Positions 48,718-59,599 of a stretch of DNA of 64,000 nt are shown piece after piece (the first letter of the stretch is position 1; the number at the start of each line of letters is the position of its first letter). The DNA is from Pseudomonas mucidolens (lineage in GTDB: Bacteria > Pseudomonadota > Gammaproteobacteria > Pseudomonadales > Pseudomonadaceae), in the NCBI RefSeq assembly GCF_900106045.1, contig NZ_LT629802.1, positions 4,526,001 through 4,590,000 of the forward strand, in the 5' to 3' direction. Below the pieces are notes generated by a model, which searched no databases, was not told the origin of the DNA, and saw only the letters and a list, made by a program, of their open reading frames with translations. Position numbers and translations under genes: made by a program.

Positions 48718-49463
48718 CGCGCCGTGATCTGCTCCACCACGCCGTCTTTGCGCAACTGATCAAGGGCTGCCTGCAGTTTGGCCGCCACCTCATCCGGCAC
48801 CTCCCTGTTCAATGCCAGATACAGCTCGACGCTATTGAAGCGCAGCACGGTCTTGAAGCCTTTCACCCCGACCTGTCGCGCCAGGTAGCGACCCGCTGGA
48901 TCGCCGGTGGCCCACAGGTCGATCTGGCCGTCGCGGAGTTTTTGCGCATTGTCCTGGTCACGCAATACGAGCACCGGGTTGAGTCCCTGTTTTTCCAGGC
49001 TCTCGGCGATTGCATCGCCTTTGTAGGCACCGATTCTGTAGACACGGGCCTGGGCCAGGTCATCGAGCTGGATCTTGCTGTCGGCCTTGGCCAGCAGCAC
49101 CCAATCATCCGGGCCGATGGGGCCGACCCACTTGAACAGCGCTTCACGGTCCGCCAGGCGAGCCGTTACAAATACGCCGTAGCCCGGTTTTTCCAGGGCG
49201 AGCTTGTAGATTCGCTCCCAAGGAAAACGCAGGGTGAGGTTGTAGGAAATGCCGGCACGCTTGAAGGTTTCGCGGACGATGTCCACGGCGATGCCTTCGA
49301 TGTTTTCGTCCCTGGCGAAGTTCTTGCCGTTTTTTGCCATGTTGTAGGGCGGAAAATTTTCCGTCAGCAACACCAGTTCAGTGTCACCGGGATCGGCGGC
49401 GTCAGCCGAACTCACCCACAGAATGGAGGCGCTGGCAAAGGCAAGCAGCAGGTCTTTGAACAT
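48708..49463 (-). CDS. Periplasmic substrate-binding protein (SBP_bac_3 type)
   Basis: 251 aa from the ATG at 49463. Signal peptide (LLLAFASASILWVSSADA), then the two-lobe amino-acid-binding fold: ELVLLTENFPPYNM, GIAVDIVRETFKRAG, FVTARLADREALFKWVGPI. No permease or ATPase gene is adjacent, so it is an orphan; ligand unknown. The start is uncertain, as no strong ribosome site is seen. Confidence 0.82.
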   Translation of the reverse strand: MFKDLLLAFASASILWVSSADAADPGDTELVLLTENFPPYNMAKNGKNFARDENIEGIAVDIVRETFKRAGISYNLTLRFPWERIYKLALEKPGYGVFVTARLADREALFKWVGPIGPDDWVLLAKADSKIQLDDLAQARVYRIGAYKGDAIAESLEKQGLNPVLVLRDQDNAQKLRDGQIDLWATGDPAGRYLARQVGVKGFKTVLRFNSVELYLALNREVPDEVAAKLQAALDQLRKDGVVEQITARYL

Positions 49464-49528
49464 GAGGGTTACCGAAATCCATGGCAGGCCCAAGAGTGCC
49501 GCGAGCCTGCCAGGGTGTCCAGTGACGT

Positions 49529-50299
49529 TTAGCGAACCACGATGCCGCGTGCGGCCATGTAGGCCTTGGCCTCGGGAACGGTGTATTCGCCAAAGTGGAA
49601 AATACTCGCCGCCAGCACCGCGCTGGCGTGGCCTTCGATCACACCGTCGGCCAAGTGTTGCAGGTTGCCGACGCCGCCGGAGGCAATCACCGGAATGCCC
49701 AGGGCATCGCTGATGGCGCGGGTCACGCCCAGGTCGAAACCATTTTTCATGCCGTCCTGGTCCATGCTGGTCAGCAGGATTTCACCGGCGCCCAGGCCTT
49801 CCATCTTCATCGCCCACTCCACCGCATCCAGCCCGGTAGGCTTGCGTCCGCCGTGGGTGAAAATTTCCCAGCGCGGGGTTTCACCCGGCCCGGAAACCTT
49901 CTTGGCATCAATGGCCACGACAATGCACTGCGAACCGAAATGCTGCGCGGCCTCACCGACAAATTCCGGATTGAACACCGCCGCGGTGTTGATCGAAACC
50001 TTGTCCGCGCCGGCATTGAGCAGGTTGCGGATGTCTTGCACGGTACGCACGCCACCGCCAACGGTCAGCGGGATAAACACTTGGCTGGCCATGCGTTCGA
50101 CGGTGTGCAAGGTGGTGTCACGACCGTCGACGCTGGCGGTGATGTCGAGAAAGGTAATCTCGTCGGCGCCTTGTTCGTCGTAGCGACGGGCGATTTCCAC
50201 CGGGTCGCCGGCGTCACGGATGTTCTCGAACTTGACGCCCTTGACCACGCGACCGTTGTCGACGTCCAGGCAAGGGATGATGCGTTTGGCCAGCGCCAT
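49529..50299 (-). CDS. hisF: Imidazole glycerol phosphate synthase, cyclase subunit HisF
   Basis: Uses ammonia from HisH on PRFAR to give IGP and AICAR. 256 aa, half-barrel repeat protein with catalytic Asp in [16 protein letters not shown] and the second in [13 protein letters not shown]. The start at 50299 (MALAKRII) follows GAGG; a GTG-ATG pair just upstream is not needed. Last gene of the his cluster. Confidence 0.97.
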   Translation of the reverse strand: MALAKRIIPCLDVDNGRVVKGVKFENIRDAGDPVEIARRYDEQGADEITFLDITASVDGRDTTLHTVERMASQVFIPLTVGGGVRTVQDIRNLLNAGADKVSINTAAVFNPEFVGEAAQHFGSQCIVVAIDAKKVSGPGETPRWEIFTHGGRKPTGLDAVEWAMKMEGLGAGEILLTSMDQDGMKNGFDLGVTRAISDALGIPVIASGGVGNLQHLADGVIEGHASAVLAASIFHFGEYTVPEAKAYMAARGIVVR

Positions 50300-50308
50300 G
50301 GTCAATCC

Positions 50309-51046
50309 TCAGCCGTTGTAGGCATCGCAATAAGCCTGGGCTTGCGCGACGTCCAGAGTACCTTCGTAGATTGCACGGCCGGTAATCGCACCGATGATCC
50401 CCGGCGCCTTGGCGTCCAGCAGTGACTTGATATCACCTAGGTTGTGGATACCGCCGGAAGCGATCACCGGAATCTTTGTCGCACCAGCCAGCGCTGCGGT
50501 GAAGGGTACGTTGCAACCCTGCATCATGCCGTCTTTGGCGATGTCGGTGTAGACGATGGCGGACACGCCGTCGGCCTCGAACTGCCGGGCCAGGTCGATC
50601 ACTTGCACGGTGCTGATTTCAGCCCAGCCGTCGGTGGCGACGAAACCGTCCTTGGCGTCCAGGCCCACGATCACTTTGCCCGGAAACGCGCGGCAAGCCT
50701 CGGCGACGAAGGCAGGATCTTTCACCGCCTTGGTGCCGATGATCACGTAGCTCACGCCAGCCTTGACGTAGTGCTCGATGGTTTCCAGGGAGCGGATACC
50801 GCCGCCGATCTGGATCGGCAGGTTCGGGTAGCGCTTGGCGATGGCCGTGACCACTTCACCGTTGACCGGCTGACCTTCGAAGGCGCCGTTCAAGTCCACC
50901 AGATGCAAACGGCGGCAGCCACCTTCCACCCACTTGGCAGCCATGCTCACCGGGTCATCGGAGAACACCGTGGCGTCTTCCATACGGCCCTGGCGCAGAC
51001 GTACGCAAGCGCCGTCCTTGAGATCGATAGCGGGGATAATCAGCAT
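50309..51046 (-). CDS. hisA: ProFAR isomerase HisA
   Basis: Amadori isomerisation of ProFAR to PRFAR (EC 5.3.1.16). 245-aa (beta/alpha)8 barrel with [16 protein letters not shown] (catalytic Asp) and [14 protein letters not shown] (second Asp). 9 bases upstream of hisF. Confidence 0.97.
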   Translation of the reverse strand: MLIIPAIDLKDGACVRLRQGRMEDATVFSDDPVSMAAKWVEGGCRRLHLVDLNGAFEGQPVNGEVVTAIAKRYPNLPIQIGGGIRSLETIEHYVKAGVSYVIIGTKAVKDPAFVAEACRAFPGKVIVGLDAKDGFVATDGWAEISTVQVIDLARQFEADGVSAIVYTDIAKDGMMQGCNVPFTAALAGATKIPVIASGGIHNLGDIKSLLDAKAPGIIGAITGRAIYEGTLDVAQAQAYCDAYNG

Positions 51047-51085
51047 CTGGCAAACCTTATTCGATATTCAGCATTGCTCGAGGAA

Positions 51086-51343
51086 TCAGGGTTTCTCGAG
51101 CGCCCACAAGTCGCTTTCGATGCTTTCGAACCTTTCTTTAAGGTGCGTCTGCGCATCGAAAATCGCCCTGTTGTAATAGTGCGGAGCAATTTCGGTAGTG
51201 AACAGCTCGAGGATCTCAGCCACCTCGAACGAGCCCAGCTTGAGCTCGAAGCGGTCTTCCATGAAACGCTTGATCTTGTTGGTCGCCTCACTCTCCTGCT
51301 GGGGAGTGAGGTTCAAGATCGGCGGCTTGACCTTCCTGGCCAT
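51086..51343 (-). CDS. DUF2164 family small protein
   Basis: 85 aa, mostly helical, charged; no signal or membrane segment. It contains LTPQQESEATNKIKRFMEDR and ELFTTEIAPHYYNRAI, typical of DUF2164. It starts on the last base of hisH and sits between hisH and hisA, so it is co-expressed with histidine synthesis genes. No function known. Confidence 0.85.
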   Translation of the reverse strand: MARKVKPPILNLTPQQESEATNKIKRFMEDRFELKLGSFEVAEILELFTTEIAPHYYNRAIFDAQTHLKERFESIESDLWALEKP

Positions 51344-51981
51344 TACCAGCGCCCGTCCCAGGCGGCGAAGTTCTGCAGCAATTGCAGGCCATGGGTATGG
51401 CTCTTCTCTGGGTGGAACTGCACGGCAAAGCGCGAACCGTCGGCCAGGGCCGCGGCGAAGTCGACGCCGTAATGCCCGCCACCCACCACCTGGCGCGGAT
51501 TACCGGCCGCGATGTAGTAACTGTGGACAAAGTAGAACCGCGCCAAGTCTGGAACATCGTGCCACAGCGGGTGATCCACGCTCTGGCGGACTTCGTTCCA
51601 GCCCATGTGCGGGACTTTCAGGTGTTCGCCATCTTCATGCAGGTCTTTGCCGAAGAACTTCACCTGGCCTGGGAACAGACCGATGCAGTCGATGCCGTCG
51701 TTCTCTTCACTGCTGTCGAGCAAGGCTTGCATGCCCACGCAGATACCGAGAAATGGTCGATCCTGGCTGACTTCGCGCACCAGGCTATCGAAGCCCAGGC
51801 GGCGAATTTCAGCCATGCAGTCGCGAATCGCACCGACGCCCGGGAATACCACCCGATCGGCTTCGCGAATCACCTCGGCATCACTGGTAATCAGCACCTT
51901 GCCGGCACCTACGTGCTCGAGGGCCTTGGCCACCGAGTGCAGGTTACCCATGCCGTAGTCGATCACCGCGACCGTCTGCAT
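51343..51981 (-). CDS. hisH: Imidazole glycerol phosphate synthase, glutaminase subunit HisH
   Basis: Class I glutamine amidotransferase that feeds ammonia to HisF. 212 aa with nucleophile Cys in [12 protein letters not shown] near residue 81 and His/Glu in [11 protein letters not shown]. Its ATG overlaps the hisB stop (TAATG). Confidence 0.97.
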   Translation of the reverse strand: MQTVAVIDYGMGNLHSVAKALEHVGAGKVLITSDAEVIREADRVVFPGVGAIRDCMAEIRRLGFDSLVREVSQDRPFLGICVGMQALLDSSEENDGIDCIGLFPGQVKFFGKDLHEDGEHLKVPHMGWNEVRQSVDHPLWHDVPDLARFYFVHSYYIAAGNPRQVVGGGHYGVDFAAALADGSRFAVQFHPEKSHTHGLQLLQNFAAWDGRW

Positions 51982-52574
51982 TACAGGACGCCTTTGGTCG
52001 ACGGCATTTGCCCGGCCATGCGCTCGTCCAGCTCGACAGCCATGCGCAGGGCACGGCCGAAGGCCTTGAACACCGTTTCGATCTGGTGGTGAGTGTTGGT
52101 GCCGCGCAGGTTGTCGATGTGCAGGCTGACAAGTGCGTGGTTGACGAAACCCTGGAAGAATTCCTGGAACAGATCGACGTCGAAACCGCCCACGGTGGCG
52201 CGGGTATACGGTACGTGCATCTGCAGGCCAGGGCGACCGGAGAAGTCAATGACCACCCGCGACAGCGCTTCATCCAGCGGCACATAGGCATGGCCGTAGC
52301 GGCGGATGCCTTTCTTGTCGCCAATAGCCTTGGCAAATGCCTGGCCCAGGGTGATACCGACATCTTCCACGGTGTGGTGGTCGTCGATATGCAGGTCGCC
52401 CTTGCTGACGATATCCAGGTCGATCAGCCCATGACGGGCGATCTGGTCCAGCATATGTTCAAGAAAAGGTACACCGATATCAAATCGGGTCTTTCCGGTG
52501 CCATCCAGGTTGATCGAGGCTTTGATCTGGGTTTCCAGAGTGTCGCGCTCGACAGACGCCATACGTTCGGCCAT
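51981..52574 (-). CDS. hisB: Imidazoleglycerol-phosphate dehydratase HisB
   Basis: Dehydrates IGP to imidazole acetol phosphate (EC 4.2.1.19). 197 aa, monofunctional. Mn-binding motifs are visible twice: [13 protein letters not shown] with [11 protein letters not shown], and HALVSLHI with GTNTHHQIE. It starts the hisB-hisH-DUF2164-hisA-hisF transcript. Confidence 0.97.
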   Translation of the reverse strand: MAERMASVERDTLETQIKASINLDGTGKTRFDIGVPFLEHMLDQIARHGLIDLDIVSKGDLHIDDHHTVEDVGITLGQAFAKAIGDKKGIRRYGHAYVPLDEALSRVVIDFSGRPGLQMHVPYTRATVGGFDVDLFQEFFQGFVNHALVSLHIDNLRGTNTHHQIETVFKAFGRALRMAVELDERMAGQMPSTKGVL

Positions 52575-52692
52575 CACCAGCTCCGCAAAATCATTGGGCG
52601 AAAAAGGCAGCCATTATAGGGGCGCGGGCGCTAAACAGAAACATCGGAGGGGATAAGACTGATGGAGTGTCGGGGATAGACATGTGTGTACA

Positions 52693-52795
52693 TGTGGGAG
52701 CGGGCTTGCTCGCGATAGCATTATCTCGCTATCCAGACTGACCGAGTTGCCTGCATCGCAAGCAAGGCGAATCGTCGTACCGCCGCTCCCACATA
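52693..52795. repeat. Degenerate REP pair between hisB and the MFS gene
   Basis: TGTGGGAGCGGGCTTGCTCG at the left and GCCGCTCCCACA at the right. The inner half of the right copy is eroded. Same family as the 12053 pair. Confidence 0.75.
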
Positions 52796-52807
52796 GGTCA
52801 TGCGCTG

Positions 52808-54469
52808 TTAGTTAAACAGTACCGCGGTTTTCTGCAGGGTCACCCACACTCCCCACGCCAACGGAATACCCACGACCAGCCAGGCGGCAACAGCCAACGG
52901 TACAGTGCCCGGATTGGCTTTCCACTCCAGCACGGTGGTGGCATCGGTGCCTTTGTCATGACCCAAGGCCTGTTCGGCCGCAAGCTCAGCGTCGGTCATG
53001 AAGTACTTGTCGGCCACCGGCCGCACCAACAGGTTGCAGATGAAGCCCAGTACCAGCAGGCCCGCGAGGATGTACAAAGTAATATCGTAAGCCGCCGCAC
53101 GCTCCACACCAATGCTCAACTGATACTCACGCAGGTAGTTGACCAACACCGGGCCCAATACGCCCGCCGCCGCCCATGCCGTCAACAGACGACCGTGGAT
53201 CGCGCCGACCATTTGCGTGCCGAACAGGTCCGCCAGGTAAGCCGGGACTGTCGAAAACCCGCCGCCGTACATCGATAGAATGACGCAGAACGCGCCCACG
53301 AACACCGCCACGTTGCCCAGGTGCCCCATGTTCGGAATCAGCGCATACAGGGCAACGCCCAGGGCGAAGAACACGAAATAGGTATTTTTACGACCCAGGT
53401 AGTCGGAGATCGACGCCCAGAGGAAGCGGCCACCGATGTTGAACAGACTCAACAGACCGGTGAAACCGGCAGCGATGGCCGCAATCGAGGCCAATTGACC
53501 CGCATCCAGTTGACCGAAAGGCACATCAACGCCCAGCAACTTGCCACCGAATACTTCCTGCAGCAGCGGCGAAGCCATGCCGATGATGCCGATACCGGCG
53601 GATACGTTCAGGCACAGCACCAGCCAGACCAGACGAAATTGCGGGGTTTTCCAGGCCACGTTCACGTGTACGTGACGATGAGTGATCATCGCATTGCTGG
53701 CTTTTTTCGCCGGCGCGGTCCAGCCCTCGGGCTTCCAGCCGGTCGGTGGAACGCGGTAGGACAAGGCACCGCCAATCATGAACACGAAGTAGATCGCGGC
53801 CATCACCAGGAAGCTCTGCCACACGCCAACACTGTCAGGCGTAGCAAACTGCCCCATCAACGCCGCGGCCAGCGGAGCGCCCACCATCGCACCACCACCA
53901 AAGCCCATGATCGCCATGCCGGTCGCCATGCCGCGTTTGTCCGGGAACCACTTGATCAGGGTCGAGACCGGCGAAATGTAGCCAAGGCCCAGGCCGATAC
54001 CGCCAATGACCCCCGAGCCGATCCACATCAGCCAGATCTGATGGGTATAAATCCCCAGCGCCGAGATCAGCAAACCGCCACACCAGCACAGGGCCGAGAC
54101 AACGCCCGCCTTGCGTGGTCCGGCATGTTCCAGCCAGCCGCCCCAAATGGCTGCCGAGCAACCCAGGAAGATGAAGAACAGGGTGTAGATCCAACCCAGC
54201 ATCGAGATCGGCCAGTCGCATTGCGACGAGAAAATCTGGGCGATAAAGCTCATGTCCGGCGAACACGCGAGCGGGGCGGTAACGCCCAGTGCCTTGGACA
54301 GTGGCAGCCAGAACACCGAGAAGCCATAAGCCATGCCGATGCACAAGTGAATGGCCAGAGCGGCCGGTGGAACCAGCCAGCGGTTGAATCCCGGCTTGGC
54401 GATAATGCGTTCCTTGGACAGGAACGCGGGCTGTGCGGCAGTTATACCTGCCGCAGTGATAGTGCTCAT
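52808..54469 (-). CDS. OFA-family MFS transporter
   Basis: 553-aa, 12-helix major facilitator of the oxalate:formate antiporter (OFA) family. The N-terminus has HLCIGMAYGFSVFWLPLSKA, loop 2-3 is near GWLEHAGPRKAG, and WFPDKRGMATGMAIMGFGGGA is the family signature. Extended hydrophilic stretches occur between helices 6 and 7 and near the C-terminus (AEQALGHDKGTDA). Substrate not predictable; related proteins move oxalate, formate, lactate or pyruvate. Lone gene, divergent from asmA. Confidence 0.88.
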   Translation of the reverse strand: MSTITAAGITAAQPAFLSKERIIAKPGFNRWLVPPAALAIHLCIGMAYGFSVFWLPLSKALGVTAPLACSPDMSFIAQIFSSQCDWPISMLGWIYTLFFIFLGCSAAIWGGWLEHAGPRKAGVVSALCWCGGLLISALGIYTHQIWLMWIGSGVIGGIGLGLGYISPVSTLIKWFPDKRGMATGMAIMGFGGGAMVGAPLAAALMGQFATPDSVGVWQSFLVMAAIYFVFMIGGALSYRVPPTGWKPEGWTAPAKKASNAMITHRHVHVNVAWKTPQFRLVWLVLCLNVSAGIGIIGMASPLLQEVFGGKLLGVDVPFGQLDAGQLASIAAIAAGFTGLLSLFNIGGRFLWASISDYLGRKNTYFVFFALGVALYALIPNMGHLGNVAVFVGAFCVILSMYGGGFSTVPAYLADLFGTQMVGAIHGRLLTAWAAAGVLGPVLVNYLREYQLSIGVERAAAYDITLYILAGLLVLGFICNLLVRPVADKYFMTDAELAAEQALGHDKGTDATTVLEWKANPGTVPLAVAAWLVVGIPLAWGVWVTLQKTAVLFN

Positions 54470-54765
54470 TGGTGTTTCCCCCAGTTATTAGTCTGTGTTC
54501 GTCAGGCGCTCTCCTCCTCGGCCTTTGCACGCAAGCGTGGCCGTTTTTGTCGAGTGAAGCTCCCTGTAAGCGCGACGGTTAGTCGCAGAAGGCGGACGAA
54601 CACGGGGAGATTAACATCTGTCGATGACAGAAAAACCAAACTGCCACTAGGTTTTCCGAGTCAGCTGTTTTGTTTGACACTATGTAACGATACGTAAACA
54701 GCGGCAGAGCTGCCGGCGTTATACTCTGCGGCTGAATTTCAAAATTGACTTACAAGGACTCGCCC

Positions 54766-56982
54766 ATGAAAGCGTTCGGCAAAATCCTGGGCCTGGTACT
54801 TCTCGGGTTGTTGCTGATCATTGTGGCTCTGGGTTTCGCCCTGACCCACCTCTTTGATCCCAACGACTATAAAGACGAGATTCGCCAGATTGCCCGTGAC
54901 AGGGCCCACATCGAGCTGACGCTCAATGGCGATATCGGCTGGAGCCTCTTCCCCTGGCTCGGCCTGGAGCTGCATGACGCCAGCGTGGCAACCCTGACCA
55001 ATCCCGCCCAGCCATTTGCCGACTTGCAGATGCTCGGTCTTTCAGTACGCGTGCTGCCGCTGCTGCGCCGCGAAGTGCAGATGAGCGATGTGCGTGTCGA
55101 AGGCCTGAACCTGCGCCTGAACCGCGACAAGCACGGCCACGGCAACTGGGAGGACATCGGCAAGGCACCGGCCGTCACCGCTGGCACCGTCGAGACGCCT
55201 GCCGCTACACCAGCGTCCGCCCCGCCAGCCCCGGAAAAACCGGCCCAGCCGATCCGCCTGGACATTGACAGCCTGACGGTCAATAACGCCCGCATCGAAT
55301 ACAACGACGAACAAACCGGCAAACAGTTCAGCGCCGAAAGTATCCAGCTGAGCACCGGCGCCGTGCATGAAGGCTCGAGCATTCCGGTCAAGCTCACCGC
55401 ATTTTTCGGCAGCAACCAGCCACTCATGCGGGTCAAGAGCGAGCTAGGCGGCCAGTTGCGCTTTGACCGCGCGCTCAAGCGCTACCAGTTCGAAGACATG
55501 AAAGTCACCGGCGAAGCCACCGGTGAACCGCTGCAAGGCAAAACTGTGTCCTTCGCCACCCAGGGTCAACTGCTGGTGGACCTGTCGGCCAACATTGCCG
55601 AATGGACCAACCTCAAGCTCTCGGCCAACCAACTGCGCGCCCTGGGCGAGCTGAAGGTCAACGACCTGGACAAAACCCCGAATATCAGCGGTGCCCTGTC
55701 GATTGCCCAGTTCGACCTGGGCAAGTTTCTCGAAAGCGTCGGCCACCCTCTGCCCGCCATGGCTCCCGGTAGTCTGAGCAAGGTCGAGCTGGTCAGCCGT
55801 CTGCAGGGCACGCCTACCCGCATAGCCCTGGAAGACCTGAACCTGAAACTCGACGGCAGCACCTTCACCGGCCGCCTGGCCGTGGAAGACTTCGCCAAGC
55901 AATCCCTGCGCGTGCAGTTGAAGGCCGACACCTTCAATGCCGACAACTACTTGCCGGCCAAGTCCGAAGCGGCCAATAGCGCGGCGGCAGCCCGCCAGGC
56001 CGAAGTCCAGGGCAGCGAAGCCGGGGCCATGGCTGCGGGCGGCAGCACACCGCTGCCGAATGCGCCAACCAAAGGTGCCTGGAGCACCGACAAGCTGTTG
56101 CCGTTGCCGCGTCTGCGCACACTGGATGTGGTTGCCGACCTGTCGTTCGGCCAACTGACCCTGAGCAAATTGCCCATTGAGAACGCCACCCTGAAAGCTT
56201 CGGGCCTGGACGGTCAACTCAAGCTCGACACCTTGAGCGGCGGTCTCTACAACGGCACGTTCCAAGCCAATGGCAACCTCGACGTACGCCAGGATGTGCC
56301 GGTACTGGCGCTGCAAACCCACATCAAGCAAGTTCCGGTGGAGCAAATCCTGCAAGCCCAGGGGAAAAAACCACCGATCAAGGGCCAGGTCACCCTCGAC
56401 AGCAACCTGAGCGGTCAAGGCAACAGCCAGAAAGCGCTGGTCGACAGCCTCAATGGCACCGCCAGTTTCGTGGTCACCAACGGTGTACTGCTCAACGCCA
56501 ACATCGAACAGCAATTGTGCACTGGCATTGCCCTGCTCAACCGTAAAACCCTCGCTAGCGAACCTCGGAGCAAGGACACACCGTTCCAGGAACTCAGGGG
56601 CAATCTGACGGTGCGCAATGGCGTGGCCAGCAATCCCGACCTGAAAGTGCGCATCCCCGGCCTGACCGTCAACGGCAACGGCGACGTCGATCTGCGCGTG
56701 CTGGGCATGGACTACCGCGTCGGCATCATTGTCGAAGGCGACAAGCGCGACATGCCGGACCCGGCGTGCCAGGTCGGCTCCAATTTCCGCGACATCGAAA
56801 TCCCGCTGCGCTGCCGTGGCCCGCTGGAGCTGGGCGCCAAGGCTTGCCGCCTGGACAAGGACGGCCTCGGTCAAGTGGCTGCCAAGATGGCAGGCAACAA
56901 GATCAGCGAGAAGCTGGAAGAGAAACTCGACAAGGTCAATCCCAAGCTCAAGGACGCCCTTAAAGGTCTGTTCAATCGATGA
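54766..56982 (+). CDS. asmA: AsmA-family protein
   Basis: 738 aa: one N-terminal inner-membrane helix (ILGLVLLGLLLIIVALGFAL), then a very large periplasmic beta-rich part. The AsmA N-domain has GDIGWSLFPWLGLELHDASV and the C-domain has GTASFVVTNGVLLNANIEQQ. Such proteins are thought to bridge the periplasm and move phospholipids toward the outer membrane. A Pro/Ala linker lies near residues 145-165. It overlaps mutY by 4 bases. Confidence 0.93.
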   Translation: MKAFGKILGLVLLGLLLIIVALGFALTHLFDPNDYKDEIRQIARDRAHIELTLNGDIGWSLFPWLGLELHDASVATLTNPAQPFADLQMLGLSVRVLPLLRREVQMSDVRVEGLNLRLNRDKHGHGNWEDIGKAPAVTAGTVETPAATPASAPPAPEKPAQPIRLDIDSLTVNNARIEYNDEQTGKQFSAESIQLSTGAVHEGSSIPVKLTAFFGSNQPLMRVKSELGGQLRFDRALKRYQFEDMKVTGEATGEPLQGKTVSFATQGQLLVDLSANIAEWTNLKLSANQLRALGELKVNDLDKTPNISGALSIAQFDLGKFLESVGHPLPAMAPGSLSKVELVSRLQGTPTRIALEDLNLKLDGSTFTGRLAVEDFAKQSLRVQLKADTFNADNYLPAKSEAANSAAAARQAEVQGSEAGAMAAGGSTPLPNAPTKGAWSTDKLLPLPRLRTLDVVADLSFGQLTLSKLPIENATLKASGLDGQLKLDTLSGGLYNGTFQANGNLDVRQDVPVLALQTHIKQVPVEQILQAQGKKPPIKGQVTLDSNLSGQGNSQKALVDSLNGTASFVVTNGVLLNANIEQQLCTGIALLNRKTLASEPRSKDTPFQELRGNLTVRNGVASNPDLKVRIPGLTVNGNGDVDLRVLGMDYRVGIIVEGDKRDMPDPACQVGSNFRDIEIPLRCRGPLELGAKACRLDKDGLGQVAAKMAGNKISEKLEEKLDKVNPKLKDALKGLFNR

Positions 56983-58046
56983 GAGACGAGCAATTTTCCA
57001 CGGCGGTGCTCGATTGGTACGACCGCCACGGTCGCCATGACCTGCCCTGGCAACAGGGCATCACCCCTTACCGGGTGTGGGTCTCGGAAATCATGCTGCA
57101 GCAGACCCAGGTCAGCACTGTGCTCAATTACTTCGAGCGCTTCATGGCGTCACTGCCAACGGTCGAAGCCCTGGCCGCCGCGCCGGAAGACGAAGTGCTG
57201 CACCTGTGGACCGGGCTGGGGTATTACACCCGGGCGCGCAATCTGCAGAAGACCGCGAAAATCATCGTCGCCGAGTACGGCGGCGAATTCCCCCGCGACG
57301 TCGAAAAACTCACCGAGCTGCCAGGTATCGGCTTGTCCACCGCCGGCGCGATTGCCAGCCTGAGCATGGGCCTGCGGGCGCCGATTCTCGACGGCAACGT
57401 CAAGCGCGTGCTCGCACGCTTTACCGCGCAGGAAGGCTATCCGGGCGAGCCCAAGGTCGCCAAGCAACTGTGGGCCACCGCCGAACGCTTCACGCCCCAC
57501 GACCGCGTCAACGCCTACACCCAGGCGATGATGGACATGGGCGCCACCCTTTGCACCCGCAGCAAGCCCAGTTGCCTGCTGTGCCCGCTGGAAAAAGGCT
57601 GCGAAGCCCACCTGCTGGGCCTGGAGACACGCTACCCGATCCCCAAGCCGCGCAAGAGCATCCCGCAGAAGCGCACGTTGATGCCGTTGCTGGCCAATGC
57701 CGAGGGCGCGATTCTGCTTTACCGGCGCCCGTCTACGGGTTTGTGGGGCGGCTTGTGGAGCTTGCCGGAGCTGGACGCACTGGACGACCTTGAGCACCTG
57801 GCCAACCAACACTCGCTAGTGTTGGGTGAACAGCAGACGCTGCCGAGCCTGATCCACACGTTCAGCCATTTCCAACTGGCCATCGAACCCTGGTTGGTCC
57901 AGGTCAAGGAATCCGCCCATCACGTGGCCGAGGCCGACTGGCTCTGGTATAACCTCGCCACCCCACCGCGCCTGGGCCTTGCCGCCCCGGTCAAAAAACT
58001 GCTGAAGCGCGCGGCCGACGTATTGAACGCAGGAGTTTTGCCATGA
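56979..58046 (+). CDS. mutY: A/G-specific adenine DNA glycosylase MutY
   Basis: Removes adenine opposite 8-oxoguanine. 355 aa: catalytic Glu in EIMLQQTQV, helix-hairpin-helix [15 protein letters not shown] with Asp in [10 protein letters not shown], [4Fe-4S] ligands C-X6-C-X2-C-X5-C near residues 190-206, and a C-terminal Nudix-like 8-oxoG recognition domain. It is coupled by 4-base overlaps to asmA and yggX. Confidence 0.97.
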   Translation: MRDEQFSTAVLDWYDRHGRHDLPWQQGITPYRVWVSEIMLQQTQVSTVLNYFERFMASLPTVEALAAAPEDEVLHLWTGLGYYTRARNLQKTAKIIVAEYGGEFPRDVEKLTELPGIGLSTAGAIASLSMGLRAPILDGNVKRVLARFTAQEGYPGEPKVAKQLWATAERFTPHDRVNAYTQAMMDMGATLCTRSKPSCLLCPLEKGCEAHLLGLETRYPIPKPRKSIPQKRTLMPLLANAEGAILLYRRPSTGLWGGLWSLPELDALDDLEHLANQHSLVLGEQQTLPSLIHTFSHFQLAIEPWLVQVKESAHHVAEADWLWYNLATPPRLGLAAPVKKLLKRAADVLNAGVLP

Positions 58047-58315
58047 CCCGCACCGTAATGTGCCGCAAGTACAAAGAACAATTGCCAGGCCTTGAGCGCC
58101 TTCCTTACCCGGGCGCCAAGGGCCAGGACATTTTTGACCACGTCTCCGCCAAGGCCTGGGGCGACTGGCAAAAGCACCAGACCCTGCTGATCAACGAAAA
58201 GCGCCTGAACATGATGAACGCCGAAGACCGCAAATACCTTCAGGGCGAGATGGACAAGTTCTTTTCCGGCGAGGATTACGCCAAGGCCGACGGCTACGTG
58301 CCGCCTGCTCAATAA
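58043..58315 (+). CDS. yggX: Fe(2+)-trafficking protein YggX
   Basis: 90-aa protein that protects iron-sulfur enzymes from oxidants. It begins [20 protein letters not shown] with the single Cys at residue 7, then [23 protein letters not shown]. Overlap with mutY joins two oxidative-damage genes. Confidence 0.96.
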   Translation: MTRTVMCRKYKEQLPGLERLPYPGAKGQDIFDHVSAKAWGDWQKHQTLLINEKRLNMMNAEDRKYLQGEMDKFFSGEDYAKADGYVPPAQ

Positions 58316-58379
58316 CTGATCAAAATCCGGGGTCGGAACGTAAGCGACGGTAATAATTAAATATTTTTTGAAAACTTGC

Positions 58380-58408
58380 TTGACGACCCCCTGAAAAACC
58401 CGTTTAAT
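58380..58408 (+). promoter_or_regulatory. Sigma-70 promoter of tRNA-Phe
   Basis: TTGACG, 17 bases, TTTAAT, then a GC-rich discriminator GCGCCCC just before the tRNA. The discriminator is typical of stable-RNA promoters under stringent control. Confidence 0.8.
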
Positions 58409-58418
58409 GCGCCCCGTT

Positions 58419-58494
58419 GCCCAGATAGCTCAGTCGGTAGAGCAGGGGATTGAAAATCCCCGTGTCGGCGGTTCGATTCCGTCTCTGGGCACCA
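58419..58494 (+). tRNA. tRNA-Phe (GAA)
   Basis: 76 nt with encoded CCA. Acceptor GCCCAGA pairs with TCTGGGC, D-arm GCTCAGTCGGTAGAGC, anticodon stem GGGGA/TCCCC with loop TTGAAAA (anticodon GAA at 58452-58454), and T-arm with GTTCGATTC. Confidence 0.98.
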
Positions 58495-58503
58495 CTAATA
58501 CCG

Positions 58504-58540
58504 AAAAACCCCAAGCGAAGATCATTCCTTGGGGTTTTTT
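58504..58540 (+). terminator. Terminator of tRNA-Phe
   Basis: CCCCAAG (58509-58515) with CTTGGGG (58528-58534), flanked by A5 and T6, 10 bases past the CCA end. Confidence 0.9.
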
Positions 58541-58575
58541 ATTGCCTGCGATTTAATGGGCTCTGGACCAAGGTG

Positions 58576-58719
58576 CTTTGGCAGTGGGATTGAAGTCAGC
58601 CCAAGGGATTTATGGAACAGTGACGAAAATTGAATATTTTTAACCTGATTTAAATTGTTCGGTTGAGAGCCTCCCCTCAGGCAAGCTGAGACGTCGGCAA
58701 AACAGTCCGCCCCAACATG
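58576..58719 (+). repeat. Diverged direct repeat, copy A
   Basis: Shares with copy B (59600-59740) the ordered words CTTTGGCAG, GATTGAA, CCAAGGG, AATTGAAT, TGAGAGCCTCCC, GCTGAGAC, CAGTCC and CATG, roughly two-thirds identity over 140 bases by eye. Confidence 0.75.
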
Positions 58720-59599
58720 GCTCTTTCGTTCCCCCGACGCGCTATAGGGCCTCTCAGCAACCCTCGTAGCTTTTGTTTTTCATAGGATCTGAAGTCACGC
58801 GGTATGTGCGGTGTGCAAGGGCACGAACAACTAAACACCAATACGTTGATGCGAAACCGTTGAGGAGAAGACTTAGCGCCGCTTCTGATCAAGGGTCGGC
58901 AGATCTACGTAAAAACTTCACCAAGATCGCCGACCCTAAAGGGCTCTAGCTGAGAGACCATCGTGATCAAGCTCGCCGGAACTGAACCTCCGCCGCCAAC
59001 CCGTCGAAACAACAGGTACAACGCCAGCAAGGCACAGGAAAACCCTTCGACCACAGCAAAGACACCTCAGTTGTCCAGCACCATGATCTAAACGGCATCT
59101 GATATGCCCGTAAAAGCCCAGCGAAAACGAACGACCAGTAACCCCTACTGCCTAGAGCTAACCCAGTCTCAGGACCCACAATCGACACCGCAATTTATGG
59201 CCGGTCATTTCAAATTCAGGACTGACCTCGCATGCACCCCACGACAATCCATCAACTAACACTCGGCGATGCCTTTCTCTGTTTAGTTCTTGCCGAGCGG
59301 ATACACGAAACTGACCAAGCAGTAATCGCCACAGTCTGAGGGACAAGGTCAGTGCTGAGTTTCGGTCACGCTTGAACAAGATCATTCGATGCCGATCTCC
59401 TCGACAATGGGTGGAGGCTTACCTGAGAGAGCTGGAGGTTTGATATGTCAAAATCGGCACAGACGATCGCTTATTTTCTTATAGCCCCGCGTGCGCAGAG
59501 CAACATTAGCTCTTTGACGGCCCATATTCTTTCAGCCCTACAGGCGAGAACTATCTGTCACTGTAGTGGTTTGTAGACATTCATTTCTGGGTCAAGTCA

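Noticed and set aside
55444..56874. Minus-strand open frame of 476 codons opposite asmA
   Set aside because: Compositional shadow with repetitive Gln/Val/Ala content; no start signal.
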